From: Vitellaria paradoxa
Taxonomy: Eukaryota > Streptophyta > Magnoliopsida > Ericales > Sapotaceae
Assembly (NCBI GenBank): GCA_019916065.1
Contig: CM034233.1
Span: forward strand, 39,348,862 to 39,412,861
Length of the DNA stretch: 64,000 bases
Direction of reading: 5' to 3'
Under the pieces are notes generated by a model that was given only the letters and a program-made list of their open reading frames with translations, was not told where the DNA came from and ran no database searches. Position numbers and translations under genes: made by a program. Position 1 is the first letter of the stretch. The number at the start of each line of letters is the position of its first letter. Of the stretch, positions 58,956 through 64,000 are shown one piece after another.

Positions 58956-60215
58956 TGGATTCCAAGATTACAGAACGAGGAAGCCGATCGGCTAGCGAAG
59001 ATAGTGTCCTCAAAAGAACAGAGCCCAGAGGTTCTAGTCAAAGTCCTTAATTCCCCGAGCATCCGAAGTCCAGAGATAAATCAGATAGAGGAGGAAGCAG
59101 AATGGGCCTGACCGATCAGGTCTTACCTTGAGCATGGTCAATTGCCCGCTGATAAGAACGAGGCACGAAAAATACAACATTGTGCAAGCAGATACCTCAT
59201 CATGGATGGAATTCTCTATAAGCAGGGGCATAGCTCCCCACTACTACGATGCCTAAATAAGTAGGAAGCAAGTTATGTGATGGAAGAAATTCACGAAGGA
59301 GTATATGGCAACCACTCAGGAGGTAGAGCTCTAGCAGGGAAAGTCATGAGAGCTGGTTACTATTGGCCTACCATAGAGTCTAATGCTCATGAATTTGTTA
59401 AGAAATGTGACAAATGCCGGAGATTTGCCAGCATCCCTAGACAGCCAGCTGAGGAAATGACACCTATCCAAAGCCTGTGGTCGTTCGCACAGTAGAGAAT
59501 TGACATCATCGGCTTGTTGCCGTTAGGCAATGGGCAGATAAGGTTTGCAGTAGTTGGGATTGATTACTTTACCAAGTGGGTGGAAGCTGAAGCCCTAGCC
59601 AGCATTACAGAGCAAAATATGAGGAAGTTCTTATGGCAAAACATCATCTGCAGATTTAAAATTTCGAAGGTAATCATAACTGACAATGGCAAGCAGTTCG
59701 AGGGCCGGCAGTTTAACGGGTTGTGTAAGGAACTGGGGATACATCACCATTACTCATCCCCAGAATACCCCTAAGCAAACGGTTAGGTAGAAGTGGCAAA
59801 CAGATCTCTCCTAAAAATCATAAAGACAAAACTAGACAAAGTTAAAGGCCTTTGGGCAGATGAGCTCCCGAACATCTTATGGGCGTACAGAACCATAGAA
59901 AGGGTAACGACCGGACACACTTCTTTCTCCTTAGCATATGGTGTGGAGGCTGTGATATCGGTCGAAGTCGGGATGCCCAGCCCCAAAATATAGAATTTCG
60001 ACCCACAAAGGAATGATGAAAGCTTAGCTGAAGAAATCGATTTACTTGAAGGAAGAAGACTACAAGCTGCAATCAGAATGGCTTCCTACCAGCAAAAAAT
60101 GCGCCAGTATCACAATCATAGGATTCGACAAAGAGAGTTCGCCATTAGTGATTTGGTATTAAAGAGAGTTAACCAATCCACAAGGAGTCCTCTACAAGTT
60201 CACCTTTGTATGCTA
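58956..60215 (+). pseudogene. Tat integrase, broken
   Basis: ADRLAKIVSS and YLIMDGILYKQG (58980-59230) lead into the HHCC domain (EIHEGVYGNHSGG, GYYWPTIESNA, CDKCRRFA, 59285-59435). The core is GIDYFTKWVEAEAL (about 59548), VIITDNGKQF (about 59670) and the VEVANRS Glu (about 59790). GPQR-like NFDPQRNDES and MRQYHNHRIRQREFAISDLV (to about 60165) follow. Stops at 59108, 59262, 59493, 59773 and 59786 sit at Trp/Gln/Arg-type positions. The GK/GPY-type end is replaced at about 60180-60223 by unrelated DNA leading to the copia LTR. Confidence 0.8.
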
Positions 60216-60223
60216 TATTACAT

Positions 60224-60396
60224 TGTTAGATATGTGAATGATATTGTAAATATAGAAATAAGACATAGAATAAATCATGGATAGATTCCTTCCTAGAATA
60301 AGAGATGTGATTTTCATAATATTGTACAGTTCTGTGAATATAAATAAACTTAGTGCTAAACGAGTAAAGCCATTCAATTCAACCTTGTCAATGACA
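60224..60396 (+). repeat. Small copia 5' LTR (173 bp)
   Basis: TGTTAGATATG starts it and ..CAATGACA ends it. Directly next is TAATGTCAGAGC (60397-60408), a degraded TGGTATCAGAGC primer site with three changes, all of transition type. A short LTR and a gag start within 600 bp fit a Ty1/copia element inserted into the Tat integrase. Confidence 0.65.
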
Positions 60397-60965
60397 TAAT
60401 GTCAGAGCATGGTCCTAAGATGTTTGTTCTTTAATTGTCTTGAATCAAGAAATTAGGGTATTAGAAACCCTAATCGTTTAAGTTCTCTTGGTCAATCCTT
60501 GTTGACCCTTGCCCAAGTGTTAGCAACCCTCGTCTGACCTAGCCTAAACACCATCAAGCCACAATCGGTCCTTGCTAACCTCTCTCAGTGGAGTTCCAAT
60601 CATTGACAAAGGCTACGAGCCTATTCACCTCCCACCGACGATGGTTGCGCCCCCCTTGCAAAGGCTACAAGTGAATCGCCTTCCTCCAATGAAGGCTACG
60701 TAGCTTCTGGAGATTCTTTTGGTGGCCTTTTTCGATGAACTTCATTGGTGTTTATTCGTGACATCAGCATTGTAGTTGGCAATGGCTCCATTCATCGTCG
60801 TTGCTGTCTCTTTGCATAGTTGGCAGTGACTTCCTTCCTCATAGTTTATGTTTGCTATTCTCGTCCATTGCAGTCAATAACCCTAGTCTCAATCATCATT
60901 GGGGATCTGTGACCATTGTTAGTCACTTTCAATAACCTTCATTCTTGCCATAGTAACCTCTGTTC

Positions 60966-62283
60966 TTGCCACAATTAATAATGGCCTCTGAATCTAGTAC
61001 CACCACCAATGTTCTTCTGATGGGATCATTGAAGTCCTCCAGTTGGCCTAATCATTTAACTACTCCAAAGTTAAATGAGAAAAACTATAACCAATGGTTT
61101 AAGGTAGTCAAAATTGTCCTGACTGAACTTGGCAAACAGAGGTACTATTGATACTGCTTCGATCTGTTTTGCACCCTCTTACGCCATTTGGGTTCAAGAT
61201 GATGCGAATATCGTAAGTTTATTATAGAATTCTATGGAAGTTGACGTTGCAGATTTGTGCACCCATTTGAACACATGTAAGAAGATTTGAGATTATGTTC
61301 GTTTGGTTTATTCCAGTGACCTTAGTCATATGTACATTGGTTTATTCCTTTCAATGCATGTTCACTGATATTAATGAAATGTAGAAGCAACGAGAACCTA
61401 TTAAGTACTGACACTTCAAATTAGGTGCCGCGCTCATAACGAATACTCGGGGGATATAAATATGGCTAGGATTCAAGAAGGGTACCTATGAGATACAACA
61501 GGGGTTCAAATATAATATTTCAAAATTTATTCAGGGTTAAAATTGATATGATAAAATTTAATTAGGGGTCAAAATATAAATAATTAAAATATAACTTAAT
61601 ACAAATTCTATAAATAATTAATTTATGGATTAAATGGTATTTTTCATGCTATATAATTATTATTTATATAATATTTGGTAGTATATAGATGTTATCTTCA
61701 AAAATATTTTAAATAATATTTTGTTTTATTCTTTTGTCGTATCTTCGCTATGTCCTTATCTTCATTTTTTAAAAATTCCTATATCTTGTATCTGTACCTC
61801 TATCCGTATTCGTTCTCATGTCTGTATCTGTGTTTTATAGATGAGAATAGATGGTTGTATTGAAATTTTTTGCTTGGCTTAGTCCCAAATTTGAGTTTAT
61901 TAGGGTACAGATTCTTTTGGGGGGTGGGCACAGATTCTTAGTGGGGCATCTCTCCCATCCCTTATCGAGACCTACTCTGGGCTTTTATGGTTGCTTATCA
62001 GAATCATTATATTTAGTTAAAAATGAGTCTGCTCAATCTGCTCCCACTAGTCAAATTGCGGTTGTTGATGGGCATGGCTTATGAGATAGCCATGTTGGAG
62101 ATCGTAATAACAAAGGCTAGGGACCTCATCCTAAGTGCACACTTTATAGACAGATACGACACCTGCAAGACAAGTGTTGGAAACTTGCAAGCTAACTCAG
62201 ATGACACTTGCTGCTACTATTGATACTTCTAGCAATGATATGATTCCTAGCAATGAGATAGCTTGCTCCACCAGTGACTATTA
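60966..62283 (+). pseudogene. Copia gag remnant
   Basis: From ATG 60979 the frame (MASESSTTTNVLL and LTTPKLNEKNYNQWFKVVKIVL) is the usual start of plant copia gag. After a stop at 61149-61151 other frames keep SMEVDVADLCTHLNTC and a DYVRLVYSSDLSHMY-type UBN2 piece (61230-61330). A long unreadable AT-rich insertion (about 61430-61850) follows. A degenerate knuckle CTLYRQIRHLQDKC (near 62139-62180) has its second Cys changed to Tyr. No pol is readable before 62283. Confidence 0.55.
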
Positions 62284-63690
62284 TACACACAAAATTCATG
62301 TTTAGAAAATAAATAGGAAATTGTGGGAACAAATTGAACTTTTATTGCTTTGGAGAAAAATTGGATTACAATCTATGAGGCTTCTAATCAAAGAACTAAT
62401 TCTCTGATTCTTCTCTTCTCGATGTCAGTTCGAGGGCTTGAAACTTGATCTCAAGCCAACACTTGTGTGTTCTTGATGCTTGAGAGTCTGTAGAGTCTTG
62501 GGAGCTTAATCTAGCAGAGTCTCCTTATATGCAAAAGAATCTGTCTTTGTGCTTAGTAGTTACCCCTATTTATAGATGTGTGAGGGAGAGTTATGGTGGA
62601 GTTTAACTTCTTCAAGATAATTATCTCATTATTTTATTTATTAAATAAGAGATAATATCAAAGAGTTAAGATAACATCATATTTCTTTAATAATTATCTC
62701 TTATTTACTTATTTTTTTAAGAGATAAATATTAATACATATTAATTATCTTTAGTAGTGGGACCTATTGACAAGTGGCACAATTCGATTGGTCAAGTCTT
62801 ATCATCTTCAAGCTGCATCATTTTTACACATGGTGGCAAGTGATTCATCCACTTGTGTAGTTTTGTTAATATCCTCCACTAGACATATGGCAAGATTTAA
62901 TTTTTCAATTTAATTGGGCTTTATCTGACACTTAGCAATACTTGATTTGGCCAAAATTTGTCTACAAATGCCCCTCGATACTTGATCACGTACACATTGC
63001 AGTAGTGTTGAAGAGTGAACGAGTCTTGAATCTGAAAATTGGATGCCATTACCTGGAACAATTTGAATTCCTGCATAATGACAATTCTTTTTTAAATTTG
63101 ACAGAAATCACACTTTATATATTTTAATTTCTATACATAGAAATTAAAATAATGAATTTGATTTTATTTTGAATTCCAAATTTGAGTTGGAATCAAAATT
63201 TTCTTTCATGAAAGAAATAAAATTTGTTTTTAATTCCAAATTTGAGTTAGAATCAAAATTTACTTTCATGAAAGAAATTAAATTTATTTCTAATTCCAAA
63301 ATTTTTAGGAATCAGAAATTGTTTTCTTTTTAACGATAATTCAAAACTTTAAAAGGAATTATATTCATTGTAAGCTTAGATGTATGCATTGCAGCACAAG
63401 TCACCTTCTCGTGATGGTCTTAATTCCAAGGTAACCACGTATTTGTATTGAATAGAATTTTATAGCTTTAAAACAATCATAATCAATTTTGGACTCTGAT
63501 TGAATTTAAAATTCTATAAAAGTGACTCAATCTCATTAGCTTTAAATCAATTGAACTAATCTTCTCAAGACTTCGGAGTGGCAACATCTTCTCATCAAGA
63601 AAATTAATTATATTCCTCTCCACGATGCATAAAGCTACACCAGCTTTCTTCCACCTAGTGCGATAGCCAGAAGGGCTATTAAAAGTAATG
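62284..63690 (-). repeat. LTR-like AT-rich segment with minus-strand TATA box
   Basis: On the minus strand CTATAAATAGGGG (plus-strand 62565-62577) is followed by leader-like sequence toward 62284, the layout of an LTR or promoter read leftward. No clear TG/CA ends or primer site were found, so the type is uncertain. The right half contains the hairpin cluster at 63121-63320. Confidence 0.3.
63121..63320. repeat. Hairpin cluster: perfect 14-bp palindrome and 60-bp tandem repeats
   Basis: 63121-63150 is a perfect inverted repeat (ATTTTAATTTCTAT, 2-base spacer, complement). It is followed by 2.5 units of a 60-bp tandem repeat (63172-63231, 63232-63291, then part of a third). The units carry ATTCCAA/TTGGAAT stems and the palindrome CTTTCATGAAAG (63203-63214 and 63263-63274). 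No gene is present. Confidence 0.85.
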
Positions 63691-64000
63691 AGGGATACTT
63701 CTTTACTTCAGGTATTTTCATTCTCTATTCCCTATGTTTCTTCTTTTTTCTTTTTATTGAACACACAGAGCAGCAAATTTTTTTATCTTCTTTCATTTGG
63801 ACGGACAGAGTGCTGTAATTTTTTTTTTCTTTTTCTCATAGCATACATTTTTTTTATAGTATCTTTGGCATCGAATTTATGATTTCAACTCCGCAAATCT
63901 CAGCTTGTTGATTTTAACTTTATCAATTTAGAAGTTGCATTTGTTCATGCCTACATCAGTTAGAGCCTTTAAATTCGGTTTCAATAAGAATTCAGAGGTG
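63691..64000. other. Unassigned DNA at window edge
   Basis: T-rich runs at 63733-63760, 63779-63785 and 63820-63860. A short open frame (63688-63882) is low in coding signal. Nothing recognisable is seen. Confidence 0.35.

Larger units (their letters stand above)
54301..60223 (+). mobile_element. Tat-lineage Ty3/gypsy retrotransposon, 3'-truncated
   Basis: It has a 5' LTR, primer-binding site, gag, protease, RT, RNase H, a second archaeal-type RNase H and integrase on the plus strand. The extra RNase H identifies the Tat lineage. The integrase C-terminus stops near 60215, where a copia LTR begins. The 3' LTR and any antisense ORF are not seen. No 5-bp duplication can be checked because the 3' end is missing. 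Confidence 0.85.

Noticed and set aside
63172..63320. CRISPR-like array
   Set aside because: The 60-bp units are adjacent tandem copies without unique spacers, and the host is a plant.

Overview
This window looks like nuclear DNA of a flowering plant, probably a eudicot. It is AT-rich and shows spliced gene structure with GT/AG introns. It is dominated by nested plant retrotransposons: Sirevirus-type Ty1/copia, Tat-, Athila- and chromovirus-type Ty3/gypsy, Cassandra TRIMs carrying 5S rRNA sequence, L1 and RTE LINEs, and a CACTA element. There is no sign of bacterial, viral or organellar gene organisation. All family names come from reading motifs, not from database searches.

Layout. (1) 1-3530: decayed Sirevirus-like copia element with gag zinc knuckle, three polypurine tracts and a 3' LTR. 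(2) 3537-7290: the only ordinary gene seen, a minus-strand TMEM53/DUF829-type alpha/beta-hydrolase gene. Two coding exons, probable 5' UTR exons and a possible promoter are visible; its 3' exons are not. (3) 7484-15810: fragments of minus-strand Tat gypsy elements (LTR, antisense ORF, gag, LTR, no pol). A head-to-head pair of Cassandra elements lies inside, and one Cassandra LTR is itself interrupted by a 1.56-kb solo LTR. (4) 15819-21230: Athila-like 3' LTR and internal env-like remnants, then a copia LTR. (5) 22688-23618: a 931-bp element with long terminal inverted repeats. (6) 23627-25492: AT-rich DNA. (7) 25512-27757: 5'-truncated RTE LINE bounded by a 19-bp target duplication. (8) 28192-32850: a second Tat 3' LTR plus antisense ORF, split by another copy of the Athila-like LTR. 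(9) 33080-54080: one plant L1 LINE (minus) split by a 14.9-kb Tekay/Del-like chromovirus. The chromovirus contains a solo LTR of its own family in its integrase and a CACTA element in its 3' LTR. (10) 54301-60223: a Tat element on the plus strand with 5' LTR, gag, a 610-codon protease-RT reading frame, archaeal-type RNase H and integrase, cut at its 3' end by a small copia element (60224 to about 62280). (11) 62284-64000: LTR-like AT-rich DNA with hairpin-rich 60-bp repeats.

How it fits together. The interest is stratigraphic: at least six insertion events can be ordered because target-site duplications and rejoined reading frames are visible (CAGAG, GATAAC, TAATC, TAG, a 19-mer, AAATATTT). 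No element looks fully coding-competent. Many in-frame stops fit C-to-T or G-to-A change, as expected of methylated, silenced repeats. I found no convincing new defence or metabolic system. The least ordinary signals are an extra two-zinc-knuckle ORF ahead of gag in the chromovirus, paired palindromes conserved in an LTR family, the head-to-head Cassandra pair, and a tRNA-like segment inside the CACTA element.
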